Positions 9,500-18,241 of a stretch of 64,000 nt of DNA are shown piece after piece (position 1 is the stretch's first letter; each line of letters begins with the position of its first letter). This DNA comes from Lacisediminihabitans sp046156175. GTDB lineage: Bacteria > Actinomycetota > Actinomycetes > Actinomycetales > Microbacteriaceae. The notes under the pieces were generated by a model. The model did not search any database and was not told the origin of the DNA. It worked only from the letters and a program-made list of their open reading frames with translations. The position numbers and the translations under genes are program-made. The stretch lies in assembly GCF_046156175.1 (NCBI RefSeq), contig NZ_JAYLVL010000006.1:107621-171620 (forward strand). Reading direction: 5' to 3'.

Positions 9500-10488
9500 G
9501 CGGCCCTCCGGATGCGTGACGCGGCGCGCAGCCGCACTGGGGTGGACCGCGGGTTCGCGGCTTTCTCGTCGTCGGTGGCGAGTTCTGCGCCGCGTACGAG
9601 AAGGGTGAACTCTGCCCGGTGTTCCGGCAGCTCGATGGGGAGCCCGGCCGGAGCGGTGGAGGAGGATGCGGCGGCCAGGGCGCGCTTGACGATGCGGTCT
9701 TCGAGCGACTGGTAGGAGAGCACGACGATGCGACCGTCGACGGCGAGGGAGCGGAGCGCGGCCGGGATGGCCCGCTCGAGCACCGACAGCTCCTGGTTCA
9801 CCTCGATGCGAAGCGCCTGGAAGACCCGCTTGGCCGGGTGCCCCTTGCGCTGGATCGCCACGGGCGTCGCGGCGGTGATCAGTTCGACGAGTTCGGCAGA
9901 GCGCACGAGCGGCCGTGTCTCGCGGGTCTCCACGATCTTCTTGGCGTAGCGCTGGGCGAGACGCTCCTCGCCGAACTCCCAGAAGATACGACGCAACTCG
10001 GTCTCGCTGTAGTCCGCGAGGATGCGCTCGGCGGTCAGCGGCGACGTGGCATCCATCCGCATGTCGAGCGGGGCGTCCTTGGAGTAGGAGAACCCGCGCT
10101 CCACCCGGTCGAGCTGCAGGGACGAGACTCCGAGGTCGAAGAGGATCCCCGACACCTCGACCATGCCCAGTTCTTCGAGGGATTCCTCGAACCGGTCGTA
10201 GACCGTGTGCACGAGGTGCACCCGGTCACCGAAGGGGGCGAGTCGCTCGCCCGCGATGGCGAGGGCGTCGGTGTCGCGGTCGAGCCCCACGAGCACGAGC
10301 TCGGGGAATCGCTGAAGGAAGGCCTCGGCGTGGCCGGCCATGCCGAGCGTGGCGTCCACGAGCACGGCGCCCGGGTGGGAGAGAGCGGGGCTGAGCAGCT
10401 CGATGCTCCGTTCGAGCATCACGGGGGTGTGGATCTGGTTTTCGACCATAGTGGCCGGTGTCTTCTGTTCCTTGTTCCTGATCCCCAT
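9496..10488 (-). CDS. rsmH: RsmH, 16S rRNA m4C1402 methyltransferase
   Basis: SAM-dependent methyltransferase for 16S rRNA C1402 (formerly MraW). It is 330 aa from ATG 10488, or 317 aa from ATG 10449 (MVENQIHTPVML). The latter places the conserved HTPVML motif nearer the N-terminus, as is usual, but neither start has a strong Shine-Dalgarno sequence. SAM-binding motif DATLGMAGHAEAFL, GILFDLGVSSLQLD, and the C-terminal SYQSLEDRIVKR box are diagnostic. Second gene of the dcw cluster, between mraZ and ftsL. Confidence 0.95.
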   Translation of the reverse strand: MGIRNKEQKTPATMVENQIHTPVMLERSIELLSPALSHPGAVLVDATLGMAGHAEAFLQRFPELVLVGLDRDTDALAIAGERLAPFGDRVHLVHTVYDRFEESLEELGMVEVSGILFDLGVSSLQLDRVERGFSYSKDAPLDMRMDATSPLTAERILADYSETELRRIFWEFGEERLAQRYAKKIVETRETRPLVRSAELVELITAATPVAIQRKGHPAKRVFQALRIEVNQELSVLERAIPAALRSLAVDGRIVVLSYQSLEDRIVKRALAAASSSTAPAGLPIELPEHRAEFTLLVRGAELATDDEKAANPRSTPVRLRAASRIRRAA

Positions 10489-10556
10489 CCGTCCGACCTG
10501 TCACCGGGGAAGTGATGTCAGGGCGAATCGACGGCTGGGAGTCAGGAACAAGGGCT

Positions 10557-10988
10557 CTAGAAGAGTCCCGGGATCACCTCCTCCGTCGTGTCGGCGAAGG
10601 CACTCTCCTGCTCGGAGTAGTAGGTCTCCCACGCGGCGGTGTCCCAGATCTCCGCTCGGTTGCCCGCACCGATCACGGTGAGGTCGCGGCCGAGGCCGGC
10701 GTACGCGCGAAGGCCGGCGGGAATCGTGACACGGTGCTGGGCGTCCGGCACCTCGGCATTCGCACCGGAGAGAAAGAGTCGCAGGTAGTCACGTGCCTGC
10801 TTGCTGGTGACGGGAGCCTGGCGGATGCGGTCGTGGAGCTCTTCGAACTCGCGGGTGGAGAACACGTAGAGGCAGCGCTCCTGGCCACGGGTGATGACGA
10901 TGCCGGATTCGAGCTCCGACCAGAACTTGGCCGGAAGGATGATGCGGCCTTTGTCGTCGAGCTTGGGGGTGTGCGTGCCAAGGAACAT
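10557..10988 (-). CDS. mraZ: MraZ, AbrB-like regulator of the dcw cluster
   Basis: DNA-binding SpoVT/AbrB-fold protein known to repress its own dcw operon. It is 143 aa, the usual family length. Two MraZ repeats are visible: GTHTPKLDDKGRIILPAKFW at the N-terminus and VPDAQHRVTIPAGLR near residues 79-93. ATG at 10988 is preceded by GAGGGGGAGT. The frame stays open to 11054 but upstream codons overlap the operator region and are unlikely to be translated. The binding boxes lie about 40-65 bp upstream. Confidence 0.96.
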   Translation of the reverse strand: MFLGTHTPKLDDKGRIILPAKFWSELESGIVITRGQERCLYVFSTREFEELHDRIRQAPVTSKQARDYLRLFLSGANAEVPDAQHRVTIPAGLRAYAGLGRDLTVIGAGNRAEIWDTAAWETYYSEQESAFADTTEEVIPGLF

Positions 10989-11028
10989 CGGCCACTCCCC
11001 CTCATTCTCCGGCCTGGATTCAGGTGTA

Positions 11029-11054
11029 CTCCACTTTACTCCACTCTCCACCAC
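11029..11054 (-). promoter_or_regulatory. MraZ-box-like direct repeats upstream of mraZ
   Basis: On the minus strand GTGGAG occurs three times, at 11051-11046, 11044-11039 and 11034-11029, with an extra GTGGTG at 11054-11049. Spacings are 7 and 10 bp. The 10-bp period of TGG-containing repeats upstream of mraZ matches known MraZ operators in other bacteria. Function is inferred. Confidence 0.65.
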
Positions 11055-11174
11055 AAAACAATGAAAAGCGCGCCGAATTGCCCCTTTCTGGGGTGGAGTC
11101 TCCCGTAATACCGGGCTAGTAGGCCGTGGAGGGAAATGAAGCTACTTGGTGGAATCCGGAGCAAAAATGGGCAC

Positions 11175-11201
11175 AAAAAAAGGCCGATCTCTCGATCGGC
11201 C
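11175..11201 (-). terminator. Rho-independent terminator of the DUF3040 gene
   Basis: On the minus strand an 8-bp perfect GGCCGATC stem with a GAGA tetraloop (11201-11182) is followed by a run of seven T (11181-11175). It sits 19 nt after the stop of the gene at 11220-11585 and separates it from the dcw promoter. Confidence 0.93.
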
Positions 11202-11219
11202 CAAATTTGTGAGGTCTGC

Positions 11220-11585
11220 TTACTGTTGGCGCCCGTCCTGGCGCTTGTCCCACCGCTCGTTCATGCGATCCATGAAGGTCGCTTTGGAACGCGTTTCCGT
11301 GGGGCGCGGGGGCTCTTCGACGAGACGCCGCGGAGACGAGATCGCCACGAGCACGCCCACGAACATGACGATGAAGCCGGCGACCCCGAGGATGGCGAGT
11401 TGGAGCATCACTCCCGCCACGATGACCGCAACCCCGACCAGCCCGACCAGGATGCCGATCACGATGGAACGGTAGGTGGGGCGCCCTCGACCCGATCCGA
11501 CGGTCGCGACGAAGTCGGCGTCGTTGTGATAGAGACTGCGTTCCATCTCGTCCAGGAGACGCTGTTCATGTTCTGACAGCGGCAT
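11220..11585 (-). CDS. DUF3040 membrane protein
   Basis: Small membrane protein of 121 aa of the actinobacterial DUF3040 family, whose function is unknown. The conserved N-terminal box MPLSEHEQRLLDEMERSLYHND is followed by two hydrophobic segments near residues 40-62 and 65-83 and a basic C-terminal tail. ATG at 11585 has AAGGGAG about 6 nt upstream. Its place upstream of mraZ matches mycobacteria (Rv2169c), which suggests a link with division or envelope but proves nothing. Divergent from the idsA gene. Confidence 0.88.
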   Translation of the reverse strand: MPLSEHEQRLLDEMERSLYHNDADFVATVGSGRGRPTYRSIVIGILVGLVGVAVIVAGVMLQLAILGVAGFIVMFVGVLVAISSPRRLVEEPPRPTETRSKATFMDRMNERWDKRQDGRQQ

Positions 11586-11650
11586 AGTGACTCCCTTCAG
11601 GTCAGAGGCGTGGTGGTGCTACATGCCAATTGTAGGCTCCCCCACGTGGC

Positions 11651-11656
11651 TAGGCT
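11651..11656 (+). promoter_or_regulatory. -10 element for leaderless idsA mRNA
   Basis: TAGGCT lies 6 nt before the GTG at 11663 with no Shine-Dalgarno sequence between, so transcription probably starts at or next to the start codon. A possible -35 TTGTAG at 11630-11635 has a short 15-bp spacer. Confidence 0.6.
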
Positions 11657-11662
11657 ATAACC

Positions 11663-12784
11663 GTGCCTGAGAGTAAGCGGTTAGTTGACCTTGTCCAGAA
11701 CGACATCGATGCCTTTCTGGATGAACGGGAGCCGCTGCTCGCATCCATCGGGTCGGACCTCGCCCCGTTCATCGACTTCTCCCGGGATCTGCTGAGGGGC
11801 GGAAAGCGGTTCCGCGCGCTGTTCTGTTACTGGGGTTGGCAGTCCGTGAGCGGCCACACAACGGCTTTCGATGTGATGCCCGACCGCAGCGCCCCGAGCG
11901 ACCTCGAGGCGATCGTGCTCGCCGCGAGCGGCCTCGAGGTCTTCCATGCGGCCGCGCTCGTGCACGACGACATCATGGACAACTCCGATACCCGTCGCGG
12001 TATGCCCAGTGCGCACAAGCGCTTCGAGGGCCTGCACGACGACGGTCGGTGGACCGGAAGCGCACGCGGGTTCGGCCAGTCCGCCGCCCTGCTCCTCGGC
12101 GACCTGCTTCTGAGCTGGAGCGACGAACTCTTCGACTCCGGGCTGCAGGCGCTGTCTTCTCCCGCATCCCGGGTGGCCGCCCGAGCGGAATTCAACCGGA
12201 TGCGCACAGAGGTGACTGTCGGCCAGTATCTCGACATCCTCGAGGAGCGGAGCTGGCGCAACTATCCCGAACCGGAGCTCCTGTCCCGGGCGCACCGGGT
12301 CATCGTCTACAAATCCGCGAAATACAGCATCGAGGCACCCCTCGCGATCGGCGCGGCGCTGGCCGGCGGATCGGTCGAACAGGTCACGGCGCTGCGGGAA
12401 TTCGGACTACCGCTGGGAATCGCCTACCAGTTGCGCGACGATCTGCTCGGTGTCTTCGGCGATCCGGAGACCACCGGAAAACCCTCCGGCGACGACCTCC
12501 GTGAGGGCAAGCGCACGGTGCTGATCGCTCTCGCGCGAACCAAGCTCCCCTCGAACGCGACGAGCCTCCTCGACGAGTTGCTCGGGGACCCCGAACTCTC
12601 TCCTCAGCAGGTGGCGATGCTCCAGGCATCCATCCGCGACAGCGGTGCGGTCGAACACGTCGAGCAGATCATCGATCACAACGTGAAGCTGGCGATTACC
12701 GCGATCGCGGATGCCCCGCTCAGCCAGTCGTCGAAGCAACAACTCGTGCAACTCGCCGACACCGTGATCAAGCGGGTCGCGTGA
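11663..12784 (+). CDS. idsA: Polyprenyl (geranylgeranyl-type) diphosphate synthase
   Basis: All-trans prenyl diphosphate synthase condensing isopentenyl diphosphate with an allylic substrate, supplying isoprenoids such as menaquinone side chains. It is 373 aa. The first Asp-rich motif DDIMD lies in VHDDIMDNSDTRRG. The second is DDLLGVFGDPETTGKPSGDDLREGKRT, the actinobacterial IdsA2 form. The GTG start is dictated by absence of alternatives and by the adjacent -10 hexamer. Chain length cannot be told from sequence. Position matches Rv2173 of M. tuberculosis. Confidence 0.92.
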   Translation: MPESKRLVDLVQNDIDAFLDEREPLLASIGSDLAPFIDFSRDLLRGGKRFRALFCYWGWQSVSGHTTAFDVMPDRSAPSDLEAIVLAASGLEVFHAAALVHDDIMDNSDTRRGMPSAHKRFEGLHDDGRWTGSARGFGQSAALLLGDLLLSWSDELFDSGLQALSSPASRVAARAEFNRMRTEVTVGQYLDILEERSWRNYPEPELLSRAHRVIVYKSAKYSIEAPLAIGAALAGGSVEQVTALREFGLPLGIAYQLRDDLLGVFGDPETTGKPSGDDLREGKRTVLIALARTKLPSNATSLLDELLGDPELSPQQVAMLQASIRDSGAVEHVEQIIDHNVKLAITAIADAPLSQSSKQQLVQLADTVIKRVA

Positions 12785-12812
12785 CCCGCTGCGCGCGCGG
12801 CAGCGGGAGGGG

Positions 12813-13154
12813 CTAGAACCCGAGAGCCTGCGCGACCCGGCGCACCTCGGCCTTGCGCCCGGCTCGCAGCGCGTCGATCGGCGGGATGCCGATGCTCTCC
12901 TCCTCGGTGAGCAGCCAGTGCATCGCCTCGTCGTCGCTGTAGCCGCTGTCATGCAGCACCAGCAGTGTTCCGCGCAGCTCCGGAAGCGGCTCGGCGTCAC
13001 GGATGAACGATTCCGGTACCTTCCAGACACCGTCGATTTTCGAGGCGAGAAGGCTGTGGTCCTCGATCAACCGACGCACCTTGCTCACGCCGATTCCGAG
13101 GATGTCGACGAGTTCAGGAAGGGTGAGCCAGCGGGTATCCGAAGCAGTAGTCAC
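12813..13154 (-). CDS. Rv2175c-like winged/HTH DNA-binding protein
   Basis: A 113-aa cytoplasmic DNA-binding protein homologous to M. tuberculosis Rv2175c, which is phosphorylated by the neighbouring kinase PknL. N-terminal helix-turn-helix region WLTLPELVDILGIGVSKVRRLIED, then a small beta/alpha C-terminal domain ending VRRVAQALGF. GTG at 13154. It converges on idsA and lies one gene from the PASTA kinase at 14756, keeping the mycobacterial neighbourhood. Threonines near the N-terminus (TTASDT) are plausible phosphosites, by inference only. Confidence 0.85.
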   Translation of the reverse strand: MTTASDTRWLTLPELVDILGIGVSKVRRLIEDHSLLASKIDGVWKVPESFIRDAEPLPELRGTLLVLHDSGYSDDEAMHWLLTEEESIGIPPIDALRAGRKAEVRRVAQALGF

Positions 13155-13344
13155 GAACGCAATGCTGCCAGAAGCGGACGCTCCTGCAAACTTCGGAGTT
13201 TTGTTTCGATCGTGTTAACTCAAACAACATGCGTCCCGCTAATTGACACTGTTATAGATGTGTGTCAGCGTTCTGTGATGGCGTGATGCCCGAGCGCGGG
13301 TTCCGGGCTTATCTCGGGGGCGAGAGATAGACAGAGGTTTGAGC

Positions 13345-14656
13345 ATGACGAACACATTCGAAACGGGCGATGCCCGCAGCACGCGACGCCAAGCGAACCG
13401 TGCCGACCAGGGCAAGTTGGCTCGTGGCCTCTTCAACACCATTCCCATCGTGCTCGCCGGCACCATGGCGATGAGCCTCAACGTGACCGGGCCCGTACAG
13501 TCCACCGACCTGCGGCGCGACAAACCTCGGTCCACCCCCTCCGAACTCGGCAAGAGCATCCGTGATGCCTTCACCGCTGCGGCCCGCGCTGCGACGAACC
13601 CCGTCGCCGCCCCGGTTTCCCAGGCCGCGACGACAGTCGCCGCCGCCGCGCCCGCCACCTACCGGGTGGTCGCCGGTGACACGGTCTCGAGCATCGCCGG
13701 ACGCTACGGCCTCGCCACCGCCTCCGTTCTCGCACTCAACGGACTCAGCTGGAAATCCGTGATCTTCGCCGGCCAGACCCTGAAGCTCAGCACGAGCGGC
13801 GCCGTTGCGGCAGTCGCTCCGGTCGCCGCAACCCCGACGAGCCGCTACACGATCCAGAAGGGCGACTCGATCGGCGGCATCGCCGCGAAGTTCGGTCTCG
13901 CCACACAGACTCTCCTGAGCGCCAACGGCTTGGCGTGGACGAGCATCATCTACCCCGGCCAGACCATCGCCATTCCCGGAACCACTGGCGTGGCATCCGT
14001 GACTCCGGCCAGCCAGGTTCGCATCATCGAGGCTCCCTCTGCCGCGCCCACAGCGGGGACTCCTGCCAAGTACACCATCGCGAGCGGGGACACCAACCAT
14101 CGCGAAGATCGCCGCCAAGTTCGGGGTGACCTCGCAAGCCATCCTCACGGCCAACGGGCTCACCTGGTCGAGCATCATCTACGGCGGTCACACCCTGGTG
14201 ATTCCCACGGCCGCTTCGGTGGTGCCCACCACCCCCACCGCCGTCGTGCCGATGACCAGCGAGATGGCATCGAATGCGCGCACCATCGTCTCCGTCGGCC
14301 GCTCGCTCGGCGTGCCGGATTACGGACTCGTCATCGCTCTCGCTGCTGCGGCACAGGAGTCGGGCCTGCGCAACCTGAACTACGGCGACCGCGACTCGAT
14401 CGGCCTGTTCCAGCAGCGTCCGAGCACGGGATGGGGCACTCCCTCCCAGATCCTGCAGCCCACCTATGCGGCCCGGCTGTTCTTCGGCGGGCCCAAGAAC
14501 CCCAACGCGGCGAACACCCGCGGGCTTCTCGACATCTCCGGCTGGCAGTCCAAGTCTGTGACGGATGCGGCCCAGGCCGTGCAGCTCTCCGGCTTCCCAG
14601 CCGCCTACGCCAAATGGGAGACCTCGGCTCGCTCCTGGCTCGCCTCCATCTCGTAA
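13345..14656 (+). pseudogene. Triple-LysM cell-wall hydrolase gene with a +1 frameshift
   Basis: The intact product would be about 436 aa: an N-terminal hydrophobic export segment near residues 30-47, three LysM peptidoglycan-binding domains (about 106-148, 168-210, 243-286), then a lysozyme-like lytic transglycosylase fold with catalytic-Glu candidate in AAAQESGLRN and GLFQQRPSTGWG. One extra A in the stretch GACACCAACCATC (14088-14100) breaks the third LysM; removing one base restores DTTIAKIAAKFGVTS and the rest of the frame. ATG at 13345 has AGAGG 7 nt upstream. Either a real disruption, a phase-variable site, or a sequencing error. The second frame can be read from 14126. Confidence 0.85.
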
Positions 14657-14743
14657 GCCACCCAACATAACAATTGCGGCAAAAGGTGGCATCGGTGAGG
14701 CCCGCGCCCGGTGTTTTAGCCGGATGATCCGACACTCGATCCC

Positions 14744-14749
14744 TAGACT
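14744..14749 (+). promoter_or_regulatory. -10 element for leaderless pknL mRNA
   Basis: TAGACT lies 6 nt before the GTG at 14756, with no Shine-Dalgarno sequence. Same geometry as upstream of idsA. Confidence 0.6.
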
Positions 14750-14755
14750 CGTTTG

Positions 14756-16693
14756 GTGACCACCAGCAGCACAGACCCCCTGATCGGACGTCTCATCGAC
14801 GGCCGCTACCAGGTGCGTTCGCGCATTGCGCGGGGCGGCATGGCCACGGTGTATCTCGCCACGGACCTGCGCCTCGAACGCCGTGTCGCGATCAAGGTCA
14901 TGCACGGTCACCTCGCCGATGATTCGCAGTACAAGGCCCGGTTCATCCAGGAGGCGCGTTCGGCGGCTCGGTTGGCGCATCCGAATGTCGTGAACGTCTA
15001 CGACCAGGGCCAGGACGGCGAGACCGCCTACCTGGTGATGGAATACCTTCCCGGCATCACGCTGCGCGACCTGCTCATGGAGCACAAGGTGCTCACCACG
15101 ATGCAGGCGATGGACATCATGGAGGCGATCCTCTCCGGACTCGCCGCCGCCCACAAGAACGGCATCGTCCATCGGGACCTCAAGCCCGAAAACGTGCTTC
15201 TGGCGGATGACGGACGCATCAAGATCGGGGACTTCGGACTCGCGCGCGCGGCCTCGGCAAACACGGCCACCGGCAACGCCCTGCTCGGCACGATCGCCTA
15301 CCTCTCCCCCGAGCTCGTGACCCGCGGTGTGGCCGATGCCCGCAGCGACATCTATGCCGTCGGCATCATGCTCTACGAGATGCTCGCCGGTGAGCAGCCC
15401 TTCCGCGGCGAGCAGGCGTTCCAGATCGCCCACCAGCACGCCAACGACACCGTGCCGACCCCGAGCACGAAGAATCCCCGCGTGCCCGCCGAACTCGACG
15501 AGCTCGTGCTCTGGGCGACGGCCCGGAATCCCGAACAGCGCCCGCGGGACGCGAAGGCCATGCTCGATCAGCTCCACGAGACCGAAGCACTGCTGAGACT
15601 CGAGGAACCGCCGACGGCGGCGACCGCCATCCAGCGCACGATGATCATGCCCTCTGCGGTAGCCGCCCCGTCGAGTACCGGTGACACGCAGATCCTCTCC
15701 CCCAAGGCACGTCACCGCACCGGCCCGATCCTCACGGAGACCGCCAACACCCTCGCGGTGAAGAGCGATCGGCGGCGACGCAAGGGCTTCTGGCTGTTCG
15801 CCCTCGTCATCCTCTTCGCCGCTCTCGCGGGTGGCACCGGGTGGTACTTCGGCACGGGACCCGGCGCGCAGGTCGCGATCCCCGACCTCGCCGGGCAGTC
15901 TCCGGCGGCGGCGACCACCACCCTGACCGGCCTCGGGCTCACCGTCAACCCGAATCCCGGGGAGGCGCCCTCGCTGAAGGTGCCGAAGGGAGCCGTGGCA
16001 GAGACCACCCCGGCCATCGGAACGAGGGTGCCCAAGGACAGCCAGGTGACCCTCCTGGTCTCCAGCGGTCCCAAGAACATCGCCGTTCCCGCGCTCGTGG
16101 GAGAGGCGCAGAACGCCGCCATCCAGAACATCAAGGATGCCGGCTTCCGCTACGACTCGAAGGCATCGTCGAAGCAATTCGACGCCAAGATCTCGAAAGA
16201 CACCGTGATCTCGGCATTCGGCACCGATGCGCTCGACCTCACGACGGTCACGACCTACGGCCAGAACCAGCCCATCTCGCTCGTCGTCTCGGTGGGCGCG
16301 ATTCCGGATGTCGCGGGCAAGAGCGTCGCGGATGCCACAAACATCCTCACTGCGGTGAAGCTCACCGCGACCCCCGGTCGCCAGGAGTACAGCGACACGG
16401 TGCCCTCCGGCAGCGTCATCGGTATCGACGTGGCGAATGGCGCAGTCATCCGCCCCGGAGATCCGATCTCGCTGACGATCTCCAAGGGCAAGGAGCAGAT
16501 CGCCGTGCCGGATGTCATCAACATGACGTGGGCAAAGGCCAAGCAGACCCTGCTCGATGCGGGCTTCAAACCGAGCTACAACCGTGCAGCAGACGCCGTG
16601 GCCTTGGTCGTCACCGTCGGCAAGACGGACCCGGCAGCAGGAACAATGGTCGACAAAGGTTCGACGGTGAAGGTCAACTTCAACAGCTTCTAG
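14756..16693 (+). CDS. pknL: PASTA-domain Ser/Thr protein kinase, PknL type
   Basis: Transmembrane receptor kinase sensing muropeptides or lipid II. It is 645 aa. Kinase domain about residues 11-275 with glycine loop ARGGMA, VAIK (K47), HRDLKPEN (D141), DFG (159-161) and an APE-like SPE (184-186). A linker leads to one membrane helix about 345-365, then four extracellular PASTA repeats starting near VAIPDLAG (373), IAVPALVG, AIPDVAG and IAVPDVIN. Unlike mycobacterial PknL, PASTA repeats are present, as in corynebacteria. The Rv2175c-like gene next to it is the expected substrate. GTG at 14756 is supported by the -10 hexamer. Confidence 0.94.
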   Translation: MTTSSTDPLIGRLIDGRYQVRSRIARGGMATVYLATDLRLERRVAIKVMHGHLADDSQYKARFIQEARSAARLAHPNVVNVYDQGQDGETAYLVMEYLPGITLRDLLMEHKVLTTMQAMDIMEAILSGLAAAHKNGIVHRDLKPENVLLADDGRIKIGDFGLARAASANTATGNALLGTIAYLSPELVTRGVADARSDIYAVGIMLYEMLAGEQPFRGEQAFQIAHQHANDTVPTPSTKNPRVPAELDELVLWATARNPEQRPRDAKAMLDQLHETEALLRLEEPPTAATAIQRTMIMPSAVAAPSSTGDTQILSPKARHRTGPILTETANTLAVKSDRRRRKGFWLFALVILFAALAGGTGWYFGTGPGAQVAIPDLAGQSPAAATTTLTGLGLTVNPNPGEAPSLKVPKGAVAETTPAIGTRVPKDSQVTLLVSSGPKNIAVPALVGEAQNAAIQNIKDAGFRYDSKASSKQFDAKISKDTVISAFGTDALDLTTVTTYGQNQPISLVVSVGAIPDVAGKSVADATNILTAVKLTATPGRQEYSDTVPSGSVIGIDVANGAVIRPGDPISLTISKGKEQIAVPDVINMTWAKAKQTLLDAGFKPSYNRAADAVALVVTVGKTDPAAGTMVDKGSTVKVNFNSF

Positions 16694-16718
16694 CATCACG
16701 GGTGAACTGCGCGTTCAT

Positions 16719-16765
16719 CGTCGGCAGTGCTGCCGACGGGTCCGCTGCCGGGCTGAACCGCCCGG
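16719..16765. terminator. Two hairpins between convergent pknL and aroG
   Basis: CGTCGGCAG / CTGCCGACG (16719-16738, 2-nt loop) and CCGGGC / GCCCGG (16748-16765, 6-nt loop) lie in the 102-bp gap between convergent genes. No T-run follows on either strand, so a bidirectional terminator is plausible but not typical. Confidence 0.5.
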
Positions 16766-16795
16766 CCGGTAGTCGCGCGGGATCGGGCAGACGGA

Positions 16796-18235
16796 CTAGC
16801 GCGCCGCGAGCTCCTCGGCCACGAGGAACGCGAGTTCGAGCGACTGCATGTGGTTGAGGCGCGGATCGCAGAGCGACTCGTAGCGCGTCGCGAGGGTGGC
16901 CTCGTCGATCTGCTCCGACCCGCCGAGGCACTCCGTCACGTCGTCTCCGGTGAGCTCGATGTGGATGCCGCCCGGGTATGTGCCCGCGGCACGGTGTGCC
17001 TCGAAGAACCCCTTGACCTCGTCCACGACGTCGTCGAACCGACGGGTCTTGTAGCCGTTGGGTGTGGTGAGACCGTTGCCGTGCATCGGATCGGTCACCC
17101 AGAGCGGATTGGCATCCACCTGCTTGATCGCTTCGAGCAGCGGCGGGAGCGCATCCCGCACCTTGCCAGCACCCATGCGGGTGATGAACGTGAGTCGCCC
17201 GGGTTCGCGCTCGGGATCGAGCTTGTCGATGAGCCGAAGCATGTCGTCGATCTTCGTCGTCGGGCCGAGCTTCACGCCGATCGGGTTGCGCACCCTCGAC
17301 ATGTAGTCCACGTGGGCGCCGTCGATGTCGCGGGTGCGCTCACCGATCCAGAGGAAGTGCGCCGAGGTGTTGATCGGTTCGCCGTTGCGTGAGTCGATGC
17401 GCGTCATCGGGCGCTCGTAGTCCATGAGCAGGCTCTCGTGGCTTGTGTAGAAGTCCACGCGCTTGAGCTCGTCGAAGTCGGCGCCCGCCGCCTCCATGAA
17501 CTTGATGGCCTTGTCGATGTCGTGTGCCATCTGCTCGTACCGCACGTTCGCGGGGTTGCGGGCGAAGCCCTGGTTCCAACGGTGCACCTCGCGCAGGTCG
17601 GCGAAGCCACCCTGGGTGAAGGCGCGAACGAGATTGATGGTGGATGCCGAGGTGTGGTACCCCTGCACGAGCCGGCGCGGGTCTGCCTCGCGCGATTCCG
17701 GAGTGAAGTCGAAGCCGTTGACGATGTCGCCGCGGTACGCCGGAAGCGTCACGTCGCCGCGGGTCTCGGTGTCGCTCGAACGCGGCTTCGCGAACTGGCC
17801 GGCCATCCGACCCATCTTGATCACCGGGGTCGAGGCTCCATAGGTGAGCACGACGGCCATCTGAAGCACCGTCTTGACCCGGTTGCGGATGGCATCCGCC
17901 GTAGCCCCGGCAAAGGTCTCGGCGCAGTCGCCACCCTGCAGCAGGAAGGCCTGACCCCGCGCGGCCGAGGCGAGGTGCTCGCGCAGCACGTCGACCTCAC
18001 CGGCGAAGATGAGGGGCGGAAGTGTGGCGATCTCGGCCGATGCGGCCTGCACGGCCGATGCATCCGGCCACTGCGGCTGTTGCTTGATTGGCAGTGTGCG
18101 CCAATGGTCGAGCCCCGCAATCACTGACGGATCTGCGAGTACGACCGGGTCATCATTGCTGGCAAACACAGGGGGTGGTTCCTCAATGCCTCGGGGCTGA
18201 TCAAGCGGGGTGCGTGCGGGCGAATGGCCCGACAT
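16796..18235 (-). CDS. aroG: Class II DAHP synthase (shikimate pathway entry)
   Basis: Condenses phosphoenolpyruvate and erythrose 4-phosphate to DAHP. It is 479 aa, typical of the class II plant/actinobacterial type. Motifs include FLLQGGDCAETF, GDIVNGFDF, GYHTSASTINLVRAF, YTSHESLLMDYE, LGPTTKIDDML, and DPMHGNGLTTPNGYKTR. ATG at 18235 lies 6 nt after the plsC stop, so the two are probably cotranscribed. Matches Rv2178c in M. tuberculosis gene order. Confidence 0.95.
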   Translation of the reverse strand: MSGHSPARTPLDQPRGIEEPPPVFASNDDPVVLADPSVIAGLDHWRTLPIKQQPQWPDASAVQAASAEIATLPPLIFAGEVDVLREHLASAARGQAFLLQGGDCAETFAGATADAIRNRVKTVLQMAVVLTYGASTPVIKMGRMAGQFAKPRSSDTETRGDVTLPAYRGDIVNGFDFTPESREADPRRLVQGYHTSASTINLVRAFTQGGFADLREVHRWNQGFARNPANVRYEQMAHDIDKAIKFMEAAGADFDELKRVDFYTSHESLLMDYERPMTRIDSRNGEPINTSAHFLWIGERTRDIDGAHVDYMSRVRNPIGVKLGPTTKIDDMLRLIDKLDPEREPGRLTFITRMGAGKVRDALPPLLEAIKQVDANPLWVTDPMHGNGLTTPNGYKTRRFDDVVDEVKGFFEAHRAAGTYPGGIHIELTGDDVTECLGGSEQIDEATLATRYESLCDPRLNHMQSLELAFLVAEELAAR

Positions 18236-18241
18236 CCCAGC

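Noticed and set aside
13155..13344. Cyclic-di-AMP (ydaO) riboswitch upstream of the LysM gene
   Set aside because: Such riboswitches often precede wall-hydrolase genes in actinobacteria and small hairpins are present, but the conserved ydaO core sequences could not be found.
14024..16699. Long minus-strand open frame (about 890 codons) opposite the kinase gene
   Set aside because: It is antisense to a clear PASTA kinase; its composition (His/Arg/Gly/Asp-rich, no hydrophobic core) is that of a high-GC shadow frame.
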